Counted from the stretch's first letter, positions 1 to 12,014 are shown. The stretch: DNA of 64,000 nucleotides from Artemisia argyi (GCA_030686995.1 CM060708.1:103546523-103610522), one strand, 5' to 3'. A program made the numbers and translations. The notes: generated by a model not told the origin, from the sequence alone.

Positions 1-1680
1 GTCGAAGAAGAAAATGAACGGGCTCTCAACCTCGGTCTCCTCCACAGCCGAATTGATACATTCAATGCTGATCAACCTCCACCTCCAGTGTTCTCTCAGA
101 CCACCGAAGCTGGCGGATCTAGCAGCATTCCTGAGCCTACCACAAGGATCGCCACAGACTTAGTTGTTTATGACAATCCCTCAGTGTCTCCCACCGACAT
201 TGAAATGACTATGGGAGAGGAAGAAGATGGAGATCCCATGGATACTGATGCTCCAAGACTTATGTCTATGGAAGAAATGGAGCTCAGAGAAAGGGCTCAG
301 GAAGAAGAACTGAAAAGAAAACAAGAAGCTGAAGAGGCCAGGCTTGAAGAGATTGCTCAAGCTAAACTGGAAGAAACAATCAGAATGGAAGAGAGCAGGA
401 AAGCAGAAGAGGCAGCCAAGCTGGCTGAAGAAAAGTTAAAGAAGGAAGAAGAAGCCAGGCTTGCAGAAGAACTAAGGCTTAAGGCCGAAGTTGAGAAACG
501 GGCTGAAGAACAAAGGGTGATAGAAGCAGCAGCCAAAGAAAAGATAGTTGAACAACCCGAACCAAAGAAAGGAGATGCCAAAGACTCTACCACCATCATT
601 GAATCATCACGGTCATCTCCTCCTGCATCTGAATCAACACATGACAAATCAATCAAGAAACCGAGCACCAAAGCCTCTGCTGCATCAAAGCTACTCAAGT
701 CAGCTTTCAAAAGAGTACATGAAAAGAAGAGAAGCAGATTGGAAGATCAGGTTGCAACACTTGTAACCCAAGTTGCTGAATTGACTAAGCTGAACTCGAA
801 CGTCCAAGAGCTTCAAGACAAAGTTGATACTTTCTTAGCTAAAGACGTACAGGAGAACTTGGAAGCCGCACTAGCAGCTCAAGCACAAGAATACATGGCA
901 CAACACCTGGTTGCTGAGTTGAAAGATCTGCTGGCACCCATGAGGGACGAACTCACCAAGTTCGCAGAGCAAGCAGTCAAGAAAGTGATCCGATCAACCA
1001 CATTCACTCTTCGAGCTGACAAGTCCACTGTTCCACTACCAGGGCTATCTCTGGATGAATTGGAAGCTCAACTCTTAGAAAAGCTGGCAAACAAGTTCAC
1101 CTTGACTCATGAAGAAGCCAAAGTCTTGGAAGCATTAAAAGACAAGATGAACAAAGATACATGCAGCACAGAGGCCGATAAGCTGAAACGTCAAAGAGAT
1201 GATGAAGACAGGGATCTAAATTCTCAGGCAAAGAAACAAAAACAAACCGAAGGACCCTCATCTCAGTTCAAAACACCGGTAATCCCTCCAACAACAACAA
1301 CTTCCTCACAACAACCGAAGGCATCAAGTTCTGCTCCCAAGGCACACGACCATTTCGAATACACCGGTGGTGACGACATACCTCAACCCGATGAAGTTCA
1401 AGAACCGTCTCCTAAGAAGAAGAAGAAAGATAAGAAAGGAAAGCATCATCAACCCACACCAGACACCTCATCTAAAGGCACCGAACCAAAGAAACCTAAA
1501 ACAGTCCTTAGCTGGCTAGACCAAGACAACAGTGCCGAATACTCCTGGTTTGAGAAGATGATCAATTCGCAACCACCACTGGAAGACAATCATGAACCTC
1601 AAGATGGTCGAACGGTGGAATATGCTCAAATGATTCAGAAAAAGTTTAAGATGAAAAAGATGAATAAGAAAGAGTTGTGA
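1..1680 (+). pseudogene. Sirevirus-like Copia element: 3' (env-like) ORF, N-terminal part
   Basis: The frame is open from the first base, so the protein starts upstream of the window. It reads to an in-frame TGA at 1678-1680, and the same frame continues downstream, so this is the first part of one longer ORF. It is very rich in Glu, Lys and Ala, with a long predicted coiled coil encoded at about 240-560, a second helical section at about 715-1170, and a basic KKKKKDKKGK-like patch near 1420-1440 that could act as a nuclear signal. No protease, integrase or reverse transcriptase is visible, so pol must lie upstream of base 1. Sireviruses can carry an extra env-like ORF between RNase H and the 3' LTR, and position and composition fit that. 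A structural role is inference only. Confidence 0.7.
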
Positions 1681-2844
1681 AGAATCAAGAATGATGCTTT
1701 CAATCTTTTGAAAGATAGGTCTGCCAACTCAATCGAGCTTGAATACCATCTGGAAAATATTGCTCGAGCTATGTCAAGCAATATTGACTGGATCAATCCT
1801 GAATCATATGTCGATCCGGTCACAAAGAAAACCGCACCTTACATTACTAACTGGTCCAAACCACTACCGATGATTGGGAAGCCTAAGGAACCAAAGATCC
1901 CATACAAGTTCTTCTACAACACAGACTTGGAATTTCTGAAACTTGGCAGCAACATTGAGAAGAAGTACGTTACCTCACTCGCCTTTCTCCCTGCAGCTCG
2001 ATATCTCAACAATGCCATCGAAGAAGAAGCTTCAGCATTATTCGTTGACAAAATTGTTGAATATGACCGGAATGCTCTTTACGGCATACATCATTGGCCA
2101 AACAACCGGGTACAGTACTATCGAAGCAGCAGACTTAATCAGACGATGGGTGATGTAGCAAGTGATTTGAAGATAGTCTCCATTCAATTCATCTCTACTG
2201 TCACTTTCTTTGGGTACCCCTTCCTCAGCAAAATCACACTTAAAAGACTTGATGAAAAGGAGTACGATATTTCCGAGTCTGACTTTCCACGACTACGTCT
2301 CAACGACATCGAAGACATGTACCTGCTCAAAGTTCAAGGAAAACTCTGTGGCTTGCCTAAAGAGATGCAGCTTGCCTTTATCCAAGCTCTTCTAATCTTC
2401 ATCAGGCAGATTGTCATAAGAGAAAGAGTTGAAGATCTTCAGTTGGGAGTAGAAAGTTATCAGAAGAAGCTCAATCTCACCAAACCAAACCTGTTTGACA
2501 TCCCTGACCTTCCACATCTATCTCAGTACACCTTGATCAGACAACCATTTGGGTTCACCTACCGCAGTATTAACGGTCGAAACTGCTTTATGGGTTATGA
2601 AGAAATTCATAAGTTCTGTGATGAAACCCTGAAGTTCGTCAGAGATGGGATCAAAGGCAGAATCAATGACATAGAACTGGGGAAATCAAAAAGGTGGAAC
2701 ACCAATGAAGCCAGGGATGCTCGCAGATTCATCTTAAGGATTGAGAACAGATTGAAGCGCAGGGATCAGTTTTGAAGGTTGGAAAGTTATGTGGGAGGCA
2801 GACAGAAGTTTCCGGTGTTGACATTTCAGAGACCTGATTGGTAG
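1681..2844 (+). pseudogene. Sirevirus-like Copia element: 3' (env-like) ORF, C-terminal part
   Basis: Continues in the same frame after the TGA at 1678-1680. It reads to a second TGA at 2773-2775, then another 22 codons to a TAG at 2842-2844 that looks like the original end. The only visible breaks are the two TGA codons, as expected from C-to-T decay of CGA. The body contains the stretches LGVESYQKKLNLTKP and EEIHKFCDETL, which I recall as a conserved extra domain at the end of Copia polyproteins in Asteraceae genomes. There is no membrane segment or signal peptide in the part I can see. The function is unknown. Confidence is high for the retrotransposon origin and low for any role. Confidence 0.72.
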
Positions 2845-4405
2845 ATCATTGTAAGAATTTGATTTGATTTGTCAATAATTTACTTCATAATGGTTTGTGT
2901 ACGCATTACAGTGCACAACCCGAACTTGTAAAGAAAGGACCCTGAGGTACGCATCAGTGCCTCAATCCTAAATATAAGGAGCGAAGGCTTCTTACTTTTG
3001 AGTAGAATTAATCAAACTTTTATGATTTTTCACAATTCTGCTCAAAAGGACAAGTATTTCACCTCAATAAGACCAAATCACTTGTTGAGGGGGAGCACTT
3101 GTCAAAACAAAATACTTTGTTCAAAATCAAAAGTTCTTGGTGAATCTCCCCATAAGACTCAAAAAGCATATTTTAATCAAAAGTTTAACAAAAACAACAT
3201 CTCATATGCTATTTTTGAGGGGGAGAAAATGAAAAAGTGATTAAAATATATGAAGTTAAAGCTGAAAAGTTGTATCTTGTGCGAGCTAGACTCAGATTCA
3301 TCCAGGAATTGATGAGATAATTAAAGTTTGTAATATCGAAAGGACTTATCCTCGACGGGTAATAACATCAAGTTAGTTACTAGAGCTAGTTGTCACCTAA
3401 AAGCTGACAATGTATCTCTTTAACTAACCACGTAAGCGTGTCTCGAAAAGGATTAGTCTTAGTAGAAATGTACCGTCTCGAGAAACTTTCTGTGGACTTG
3501 ACCAGGCCGGGTAATAACTTCAAGCTAGTTTAACTAGTGATGTAAGCGTGTCTCGAATCGGTCTTGTTCACGGAAAGTGGATCAATTCAAAAGTGATTGC
3601 TCCTCCCGCATGTGCAAATTTATTAAATACTTATGAGCACATGTGCAGGGGGAGCCCTTCAAAAGTGTACGCAAAACTCTCAAAGTGTTAACCAAAATAT
3701 TTGATTATCACAAACACTTTGAGAGATTTTCAATCAAAGGTTTCTTGGCTACTGTCGGAGTTATAAGGTGATTAAGATAGGAATATCCGTCCTATGATCC
3801 GCCAGAGCCGGAGGGATCTACCCAAGGACATCTCCCATAGTTAGAATTAGAAGTCCTTAGGTATGATACGAAAAAAGGAGAAATGAATGAAAGGGAAAGA
3901 AGGAGTTGAAGAATTAAAAAGAAAAGCAAAGAAAAGGGTGAAAAGAAATAGCCCTCCATATGTTCAACCTTAGGGCAGACACCGGGTTCAATACATATGC
4001 TACTGGCTGTTGCAAAAGACAACACCGGTATTGAAGATTAAGTCGTCATGGACCCAGTGACGCAATGCACTAAACCTTCTTAACCACTCAAGTTCTCTTA
4101 AAAGAGCTTGTTTCATTCTCACGGGGAACCCGCGTAACCTATCGACCTATCTCTTAGAGACGGTTGATATTGAAGCAGGAGACACCTCCCCAGTCTCCGC
4201 ATAGGAAACCTAGGTGTGCACTTATAGAGTCTAGAGCCTCGAGATACATCAAAGATCTCTTAGGAACACTTAGTCTTTCTACAACTGGTGTTCTACATCA
4301 ATGGACACCAGCTGTAAATTATCGAGTCCTTCGCAGATCTTAGCAATCTGCCGAGAACGTTTATGAGAGGATTACCTAAGTATTTCTCAATGATTGAACG
4401 GAAAT

Positions 4406-4576
4406 CCTGCCAGGGTCAACATCAAACAGCCCTGACAGCAGGTCACTTCGGTAACCCCACAAGGGTTACGCTTAGTGTTTGCGGTGGTTCCATTACGGTC
4501 TACAGTCGTGGAGTGATCCCCAGCGACTCACCCAGTCATTGAGCTACTTAGTAGGTCTCGTAAGCTCCTTCGGGAG
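4406..4576 (+). other. Cluster of four small stem-loops in the sirevirus 3' UTR
   Basis: Four inverted repeats lie in 170 bases. (1) 4406-4415 pairs with 4430-4442, a 10-bp stem with a three-base bulge. (2) GTAACCC 4451-4457 pairs with GGGTTAC 4463-4469. (3) GTCGTGG 4505-4511 pairs with CCAGCGAC 4520-4527, with one bulge. (4) CTCC 4565-4568 pairs with GGAG 4573-4576 around a TTCG loop, which in RNA is the very stable cUUCGg tetraloop. A fifth, CGTCA/TGACG, lies upstream at 4044-4062. The density suggests folded RNA in the element transcript. Function is unknown. Confidence 0.4.
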
Positions 4577-5114
4577 TATCTGATATGGGAACGGCCTGGA
4601 TAAGGATTAGAAAGAGTCTTCACAATATGCTGTTGATGAGCTCTAATTCCTTATCCGTAAGTACCGGTTGTTTTATTGCTAACTGTTTACTCGCAGGTAC
4701 CTCACTTCCATGATGGTAGATTCCAACATGCTCATACATACATCTTGAAGCAAAAGATAGCTCCCCCAAAGATCTTAACAACACAAAGTTCCAAGAAAGA
4801 TTCTACGACAATAAGAAGAATCTACAAAGTATAAAGACAAAGATCTCAATGTATCAAAAGGAACTTCTTGCACGTGAAAAGTCTAAGTCCAAAGATGTAT
4901 GAGTATGTTGGAATGGCGGACAACCACCACAGACGCAGGAGTGACGAAAGGCAGACAACTTCATAACATAATCACTACATCATCACCAAAGAACAAAGAC
5001 AAAGAGCAAAGTATATTCATTATCATTCAACCATTTTTGAAGACGTCTAGAGTTTTACTTGTCACAAGTCAACAACAAAGATGAAGACGTCAAGCAACCG
5101 TGATGACCGACCCT

Positions 5115-5125
5115 TAGGGGGAGAT
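5115..5125 (+). other. Polypurine tract of the sirevirus-like element
   Basis: A purine run TTAGGGGGAGAT directly precedes the 3' LTR start, the standard position for the plus-strand priming site. Confidence 0.8.
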
Positions 5126-5468
5126 TGTTGGAACCATACTTTTGTATTTTGTCAAGTCTCGGTCATTACATTTTGTAATAGGTTGCTTTAGTATTTATTT
5201 CATTTAGTTTATGTTACAAGGCTTAAGTGTTAAAGCCCTATGGGCCTTAAAGCCCACGAAATGAAAGGATAAGGGAGGAAGGGAGTGTTGCCCTAACTCC
5301 TCCCTTATAAATAGTAAGCTCATGTAAACATTTATCTTGTTGGTTATTTGATTATCTTAAGGAAACTCTTGCACTTTCACCTTTCATATTGTCTCATAAT
5401 CAACCATCTCATTTCTCATCTTATTTCTTTCTAAATCATACTTGTGTTTACAAAATGGTGACCTAACA
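5126..5468 (+). repeat. 3' LTR of the sirevirus-like Copia element
   Basis: A 343-base LTR that begins TGTTGGAACC right after the polypurine tract and ends CCTAACA, giving short terminal inverted repeats with TG...CA ends. A TATAAATAG box lies at 5306-5314. The matching 5' LTR is outside the window, so neither the TSD nor LTR divergence can be checked here. Confidence 0.8.
5306..5314 (+). promoter_or_regulatory. TATA box in the Copia LTR
   Basis: TATAAATAG in the middle of the 343-base LTR, in the expected place for the U3 promoter on the plus strand. Confidence 0.55.
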
Positions 5469-6937
5469 GCTTTTAATGAAGGTGGTGTTTAATTTTGTTG
5501 TCTTTTAATGTAATAAGTCAAGGCAAAATGTGAATTAATTATTATTTTTGTTTCTAAATTGAGTAGGTGCAAGCTTGGGTGTGGGTGCTGAGAAACTTAA
5601 TATCATGGTTTATAAATGTGTAGGCTCTACTTCTTATAAGTTATGATGTGAGAAACATGATTGTGGAAACAATTCAGGTCATTGGTGTAAACCAAGGTAA
5701 ACTGTTTATTTGATTTTATTTTCTTTTTTTTTTTCTAAATTCAGTAGATGCAAGCTTGGGTGTGGGTGCTGAGAAACTCAGTGTGCTTTCTTCATTTATA
5801 AATATAATGATAATAGCACATTGTTCAAAATCATATTGTAGCCCGGCTAAGAGAATTGATATGGTGTGGAAAAACTTCTGAACCGAACTCCCAGACATGA
5901 TACATAGGTTTAGCCATTTAACTTTTTCAGCTAGAAATTTTCATTAGGAACTATAGTTTATGGCATTAACCATGCCAATGACTAAACTAGGGTTCATAGT
6001 CTTACTCTTTGTTTTGAATTTCATATATTTGGCCTTAATTTTACTTCCTTGGTATTTGCATAACATTTCACCGTTTTAATCTATATCAAGTGTTTGATTA
6101 AATGGTTGAATGAATACGTTTTGCATTTCTGATGTGTATTTAGGGCATCAAAGAGGAATTGTTTGAAAATGGAAAATCACTTAACATTCCCTTGAAAAGG
6201 GGCACGTGAAGCAATGGGTCAGTGAATGGTTACATACTCCATTCTGAGGCATATTTGAATTTGTATTAATTTGTGCATTAAAGATTTACAGAGACTGAAC
6301 GAAAGTGTCAAATTGTTCAGTGGTAAAAGTGGTTTGAATAAGTTAGTCCATTGAAATCGAACATTCCATTGTGTGTGCATTAATATGCTTCCGTTTCTGT
6401 TTTTGATATCTTGTTTTCTTTCTCCTCTATCAATTGCTCATCAAAGCTAAAGTATTGCACAATAAGATGTTTTCAGATTGTAACCTTTTACAAGTAAAAG
6501 AGATCAGCAATTAGTTTGCCCCAGAAGTCACTCGCTGGCAAGTTGTAGCTTTATGAGCACTTCAGGGGGTACATATTCTACTGTGCATCACTGAATTAGC
6601 GTTTTTGATTACATAGGTGAGCTATAAAAGTGTCAACATGGCTATGTTTGAGCATGTGTTTCACACTATTGTCAATATAAAACCAAATTTTAACATAGAG
6701 CATTCTTTCTAATGTTGGTTAAAGTTATTACAGGAAAATATACACTAAGTTATTGTCCAAGAAATTCAAATTATGTGTGGGTAAATAATAAAACAGATTT
6801 TTAATTAGCATTTGCGATTACATAGAATGCTTTGATCATACATATTGATTACGTTAGCTTTGTTATTTAAGTTTATTATTTTATGAACCTTTTAAGTTCT
6901 TTACAATGCATTAGCCGGGAAAAATGGGGTTAAGGAT
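5469..6937. other. Intergenic DNA with a short duplication
   Basis: No gene recognised. A segment of about 57 bases around GCAAGCTTGGGTGTGGGTGC occurs at about 5550-5605 and again at about 5733-5790, both preceded by pyrimidine-rich DNA. The rest is AT-rich, with stops in all frames. Confidence 0.5.
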
Positions 6938-7477
6938 CCATGTTACATAGAATGATTTAGGATTAGACTTGATACGGGTTATAAAGGCAGATTGGTAATC
7001 GGTTACCCAGGTCAATGTGGTCAAAGTTAGTGGGCTAACCTGTTGTTAAAACTCCTAAGGCACCATGTTACATAGAATGATTTAGGATTGGAAGGGTTAT
7101 AAAGGCAGATTGGTAATGGGTTACCTGGGTCAATGTGGTCGAAGTTAGTGGGCTAACCTGTTGTTAAAACTCCTAAGGTACCATGTTATATATAATGATT
7201 TAGGATTGGACTTGATACGGGTTATAAAGGCAGATTGGCATAGAATGATTTAGGATTGGACTTGATACGGGTTATAAAGGCAGATTGGTAATGGGTTACC
7301 CGAGTCAATGTGGTCAAAGTTTGTGGGCTAACCTGTTGTTAAAACTCCTAAGGCACCATGTTACATAGAATGATTTGGGATTCGACTTGATATGGGTAAT
7401 AAAGGCAGATTGGTAATGGGTTACCCAGGTCAATGTGGTCAAAGTTAGTGGGCTAACCTGTTGTTAAAACTCCTAAG
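6938..7477. repeat. Tandem repeat, four units of about 120-175 bp
   Basis: Units start with CCATGTTA at 6938, 7063, 7181 and 7356 and each ends near AAAACTCCTAAG. Lengths are 125, 118, 175 and 122 bases. The third unit carries an extra internal duplication of about 50 bases (CATAGAATGATTTAGGATTG and following). The small differences between units point to a local duplication rather than a mobile element. Confidence 0.85.
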
Positions 7478-7656
7478 AAATGCATACATGTACCAGGAAG
7501 AATGGTTGTTGATTTGAGTGCTCGATGTGCATGACCTGTTGCGAATGAAGTTTTTAATTATGTCTCATTATACTGACTTTTAGTTTGAAACTGTATTTTT
7601 AAATTTAGAAGTTTTTAATTCTAATGTTTTTTCAAATCTCAAGTTGTTTTGTATAG

Positions 7657-7720
7657 GTGGCGTGACTGGAGTATCGGCTGTGCAAAGTACTAGAGGAATG
7701 AAGATTTGCATTACTCAGGT
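7657..7720 (+). other. Possible orphan exon
   Basis: A 64-base stretch preceded by a pyrimidine-rich tract ending TATAG and followed by CAG|GTAAATAC, so it has good acceptor and donor context. It is open in one frame (GGVTGVSAVQ...). I do not recognise the peptide and found no companion exons within 2 kb on either side. It may be a relic exon or chance. Confidence 0.2.
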
Positions 7721-8750
7721 AAATACTCTTTTCATGTTAAAATTGTGCAAAACATAGGCTAAGGGAATATTATGTGTGTTTGGTCCATATTTGAGTATGA
7801 ATATATGCTATGGCGTAGTTGTTGAATCCTTTTGTAGGCCTATAAACACAAATTATAGTCCGTACTTCAGTTTAGAATTTTAAGTATCTATTAATGCTTA
7901 TTGATATACCTACAAGACCTTAGACAATAAATACATGTAAGAAATATTATTCTCTTATCTAGACCATTTGGTCACGGCTGAGGTAACGGTAACAAGGTTA
8001 ATTATCAACTACTTTAGGTGCCTAATTATTTTTAGCTTGCGGCCCATAAACTCATCATACCTAAGTATTTTTTAGTGGTTGCTATAATATTTCGTGTTAT
8101 GTACCCGTTTATGCAGATGGAAGTATATGTTTGGACATTCTTCAAAATAAGTGGAGTCCAATTTATGATGTTGTTGCTATCCTAACATCAATTTAGGTGT
8201 GTTTTTTGCTGATATAATGCGTTGAAGAAAGTACCACTGCAAACCACAAGAACAAGAGGAAAATAGGGTACGCCTGCAACACATTAGGGCCAGTTCATGG
8301 TTTGGGTGGATTTGAAATTGATGGAATATAATAACATTAGGGGACTTGCTAAGGTGGAATTTCTTTACTCGACGAGCATAAAAATATGTAACATCAATTA
8401 TTTAGGATGATTCGAGGAAGCTTTTGATTTATGGAACCTCTATTACAGATCGACTATAGTTTTGGATTTATTTTTTTGGGCAGTTGATGGATTTATTCTT
8501 GATAGCTAAAGCAAACTACTGTTATACATCTCATGTTAGGACTAAAAGGAATTATATATGCAAATGACAAATAAGTTCGCACACATTTTGGTGTCTATTA
8601 TTACTGTTGGACAGTTAATGTGATTAGGTATAACATGACTTTTTTTTATCTCTGTAATCTCACCCATTGAACTTTCTTGAATTAACATTTGGCAACTGCA
8701 TAATTATATAGGTTTTGAATCAATAGGCGCTCACACATCATTTTCTGTTC
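7721..8750. other. Intergenic DNA, nothing recognised
   Basis: AT-rich sequence without an open frame of note, tandem structure or terminal repeats that I can see. Confidence 0.5.
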
Positions 8751-9073
8751 GAGACAATCAATTTTGGATTCGCCAAGGCTCGGATGTTTATTAGTATAAT
8801 TATAACAAAATCAATAGCTTACGGATAATTGACGCATTGTCTCTTTCTTTCTTTCATATATTCAATGGAACATGTTTACGTTATCAGTTTTCTTATCATC
8901 TCATTTTGCTACTCAAGACAATCAATTTTGGAGACCCCAAGCTTGGACGTTTGTTAGTGTAATTGTAACATAAGTAATTTCTTATCTTATAATGGACGCA
9001 TTGTCTCATTCTTTGTTTTATATTTCAAATAGAACAAATTTACGTTATTACTTTTCTTATCATGTCATTTCTC
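8751..9073. repeat. Diverged tandem duplication, two units of about 160 bp
   Basis: Copy 1 (8751-8907) and copy 2 (8915-9073) share AGACAATCAATTTTGGA, GACGCATTGTCTC, ACGTTAT and CTTATCAT at matching spacing. The copies differ at many positions, so the event is old. A perfect 16-base palindrome TGACATGTACATGTCA follows at 9180-9195. Confidence 0.7.
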
Positions 9074-9568
9074 TATCTCTTTAAAAAATTACCCGGTGTC
9101 AACGGGTCTTCTAAGCTAGTACCAAAATATCCTCCTCTTTCCTCCAACAAAGCATTAATTGTGTTTTTATTCCTTTCAATGACATGTACATGTCACATAT
9201 TATAAGCAATGCCACATTATTTGCCAACTCACATGAGTAGACTACCTAGTGAGTGAATTATGTTTTCTCCTAATTAATGAACATGAGAGAGAAAAAGTAG
9301 TTGTACTACCAATATGTTGAAAAATATAAAATAATAAGTACATGTAAGAATGGACCTTTTCTTCAAAGTTAGACATTTAGATTTCATGTATTTCTTTAAC
9401 TTAAATTTAGATTTCATGTATTTCTTTAACTTAAATATTAAGGGCATGTCTAACCGAACCCTCCCTACGGGTCGGGTACAAAAACCCTCCCTAGTGGAGG
9501 GTGTACTTTTGACTTTTTTTTGTCCTTTTGCTGTTTTTACTTTTTATCTATTTTTTTTTTCAAAGTTA

Positions 9569-9982
9569 GGGGCCGTTTGGTTCGTAGACGGGTTTAGGAT
9601 TTGGATTTGAATTTGGGTTAGGATTTGGATTTGGATTTAATGTAGAGGAGAGATAAAATAAATGATGTAAAAGAAAATAATATTAAAAATTAAAATAAAA
9701 GTATTTTATATGATAATTTATGATTTTAAATAAAGTAAATAAACAAAAATAAATATTAAATGAATTAAATATGACATATATGTGGCTGGGAGATTGTTAC
9801 ACAATTTTCAATAACGAAAAAGCTGGACTTTTTTTTCAAAATCGACCCTTGCTAGTGGGTTTTACACAAAGTAATATATTTGGATGTGAGTACCATGCAA
9901 GATGCCAGGTGAGGACTACCAAACATATAAGATGAGTCCAAATCCCAATCTTTTTGTCAAAACCCCCCAACCAAACTGCCCC
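9569..9982. mobile_element. Tourist-like (PIF/Harbinger) MITE
   Basis: A 414-base element with terminal inverted repeats GGGGCCGTTTGGTT and AACCAAACTGCCCC (one mismatch), extended by imperfect pairing inward. It is flanked by TTA at 9566-9568 and 9983-9985, the three-base TSD expected for PIF/Harbinger. It is AT-rich and non-coding, as usual for a MITE that is moved by a transposase from elsewhere. Confidence 0.8.
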
Positions 9983-10067
9983 TTAGTACTAGTTAAGTCA
10001 AACTTTATTATTTATTTTTTTCTTTTTTTCCAAAAAGTATAACAAAATTCAAGTTTTTTTTTCCAAA

Positions 10068-10069
<2 letters not shown>

Positions 10070-10160
<91 letters not shown>
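10070..10160. repeat. (TA)n microsatellite
   Basis: About 45 uninterrupted TA dinucleotides. Confidence 0.95.
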
Positions 10161-10162
<2 letters not shown>

Positions 10163-10380
10163 CCAAAGAGTAGTAGTCCAAAGTATATATGTTTTTTTCA
10201 GTCTTAAGTCACGTGTATGTCCTTTGAAGTCACAAAGTTGAGAACACATATGTTGTGAAACACGTTTTTAGTGTAGTGAATATATACCCTTTGAAAGTGA
10301 CATCCCCATTCACAAAGTTTCTCCTTTAGGAAAAAAAATAAATAAATAAAAAAATAAAAAAATAAAAATAAAACCTTAGC

Positions 10381-10697
10381 TGTATACAAAGTTTCTCCTT
10401 AACGAAATAAAAACAAGCAATAGCTACAAGCAGTATACAAAGTTTCACCTTCACAAAACAAAAACAAGCAATAGCTACAAGCAGTATACAAAGTTTCATT
10501 TTACAAAACAAAGACAAGCAACAACAACAAGCAATATACAAAGTTTCAATTCACAAAACAAAGACAAGCAACAGCTACAAGCATTCACAAGGTTTCAATT
10601 TACAAAACAAATACAAGCTACAAGCAGTATACAAATTTTCAATTCATAAAACAAAGACAAGCTACAAGCAGTATACAAAGTTTCAATTTACGATAAA
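10381..10697. repeat. Tandem minisatellite, about 45-53 bp units
   Basis: About six and a half units of the form GTATACAAAGTTTC (A/T-rich) AAAACAAA(A/G)ACAAGC (AATAG)CTACAAGCA, with length variation from loss of the AATAG segment. Open frames read through it on the minus strand are repeat artefacts. Confidence 0.8.
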
Positions 10698-10774
10698 TTC
10701 ATCACCGTTTTACACGAATGAGGTATAATTTTACGCTATTACATATAAAAGTTTACGTTTATAAAAAAAATACA

Positions 10775-11260
10775 CATCGAGACGGCTCAGATTATTATTT
10801 TTAATCATATGGCGGCAAATTCGAATGTGGCAAAGTGTTTGCTGTCCATTCGGTTATGCCACGACAAGGTTTTTTTCTTTTTCTTTTTTTTTTTTTAAAT
10901 CATCATCGCCGTCCTCGATTTTTTTATAAGCAGTTTCAACATAAGCAGTTTCATTAAATAATTCAAGAAACTGCTTAAACCATCAAGCAAATAGCTTTCA
11001 ACATAAGCATATACTACTTTGAAAGTGACTGCCCCATTCACAAAATTTCACCTTCACAAAACAAAAACAAGCAATAGCTACAAGCAGTATACAAAGTTTC
11101 AATTAACAAAACAAAAACAAGAAAATAGCTACAAGCATTCACAAAGTTTCAATTCACAAATAGCTCAGTTTATCGTTTTATCATATATGGCTGCAACATC
11201 GAAGGTTGCAAAATCAAGCTTTTTTTACCGTCCATTCGGTAATGCCTCGCCAAAATCAAG

Positions 11261-11292
<32 letters not shown>

Positions 11293-11335
11293 TAATCACC
11301 GTAAATTGAAACTTTGTATACTGCTTGTAGCTATT
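10775..11335. repeat. Duplicated block with minisatellite remnants and an inverted copy
   Basis: A segment with ATCATATGGC, GTCCATTCGGT and a poly(T)-AAATCAT end occurs at about 10790-10910 and again at about 11165-11300. Between them are two more minisatellite units (11035-11160). At 11299-11335 the same unit appears in reverse orientation (AAACTTTGTATACTGCTTGT), making an inverted repeat with 11075-11100. A run of 26 T lies at 11261-11286. Confidence 0.6.
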
Positions 11336-11399
11336 AGCATTTAAGCAAAAAACAATGGGTGGAGATATGCATACCCTCTCTAGTTTCACCACAGAGGGT

Positions 11400-11720
11400 A
11401 CAAGAAACCAACAATCATCACTAGTTTCATCACTAAGGAAACATCACAAGAAACCAACCAATTTAATCACAAACTGCTTAAACCAACCAGTGAGAGGGTT
11501 AGAATATCCATATAGTGATGCACCTAACCAAACCCTCCCTAGTGAGAGGGTACATCACAAGAAACCATCACAAACTGCTTAAACTAACCCACCATCATAA
11601 GCACATAAGCAGTTTCATCACCAAGAAACCATCACAAACTGCTTAAACTAACCCACCGTCATAAGCACAAAAGCAGTTTCATCACCAAGAAACCATCACA
11701 AACTGCTTAAACTAACCCAT
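11400..11720. repeat. Tandem repeat, 64 bp units
   Basis: Units containing AAGCAGTTTCATCACCAAG, AAACCATCACAAACTGCTTA and AACTAACCCACC repeat with a 64-base period at about 11545-11720. Looser relatives lie upstream from 11400. Confidence 0.7.
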
Positions 11721-11958
11721 CAACAAACATCATCACAGAGTTTAGATCTAAAAATATCTAAATATTTTTATCAAAAAAAAAAAAAAAAAAAAAAAAAAAG
11801 TCAACAACATAAGCAGATCTAACCATCACCAAGTAACGAGAAACTATCGCAAATCTAACTTTTATAATCTTTTACCAACCATCATCAAAACCAGCAATCG
11901 CTGGTTTTTTTAACAGATCCATCAAAGTATCACAAAAAGGTTCACAGATCTAGCAAAA

Positions 11959-12014
<56 letters not shown>

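Larger units (their letters stand above)
2845..5125 (+). other. 3' untranslated region of the sirevirus-like element
   Basis: About 2.3 kb between the broken ORF and the LTR, with no convincing coding frame. It holds polypurine-tract-like copies GAGGGGGAGC at 3087-3096, a related one at 3217-3226 and AGGGGGAGC at 3647-3655, before the LTR-adjacent tract at 5115-5125. Multiple polypurine tracts upstream of the 3' LTR are a known sirevirus hallmark. A 16-base direct repeat GTAAGCGTGTCTCGAA occurs at 3432-3447 and 3542-3557. Several short stem-loops cluster at 4044-4576. Confidence 0.65.

Noticed and set aside
5126..5468. Solo LTR rather than the 3' LTR of a longer element
   Set aside because: It is directly preceded by a polypurine tract, a long 3' UTR with further tract copies and a sirevirus-type 3' ORF in the same orientation.
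6938..7477. CRISPR-like array
   Set aside because: Units of 118-175 bases are near-identical throughout with no unique spacers, and the genome is a plant; it is a simple tandem repeat.
10049..10249. Minus-strand frame with a long Ile-Tyr repeat
   Set aside because: Translation of the (TA)n microsatellite.
10326..10541. Cys-rich minus-strand frame with repeated CLLVAIACF
   Set aside because: Produced by the 45-53 base minisatellite read backwards; not a cysteine-rich peptide gene.
9456..11550. Element bounded by the similar AACC(G/A)AACCCTCCCTA motifs near 9465 and 11528
   Set aside because: The two motifs are in direct, not inverted, orientation, and I found no LTR structure or TSD.
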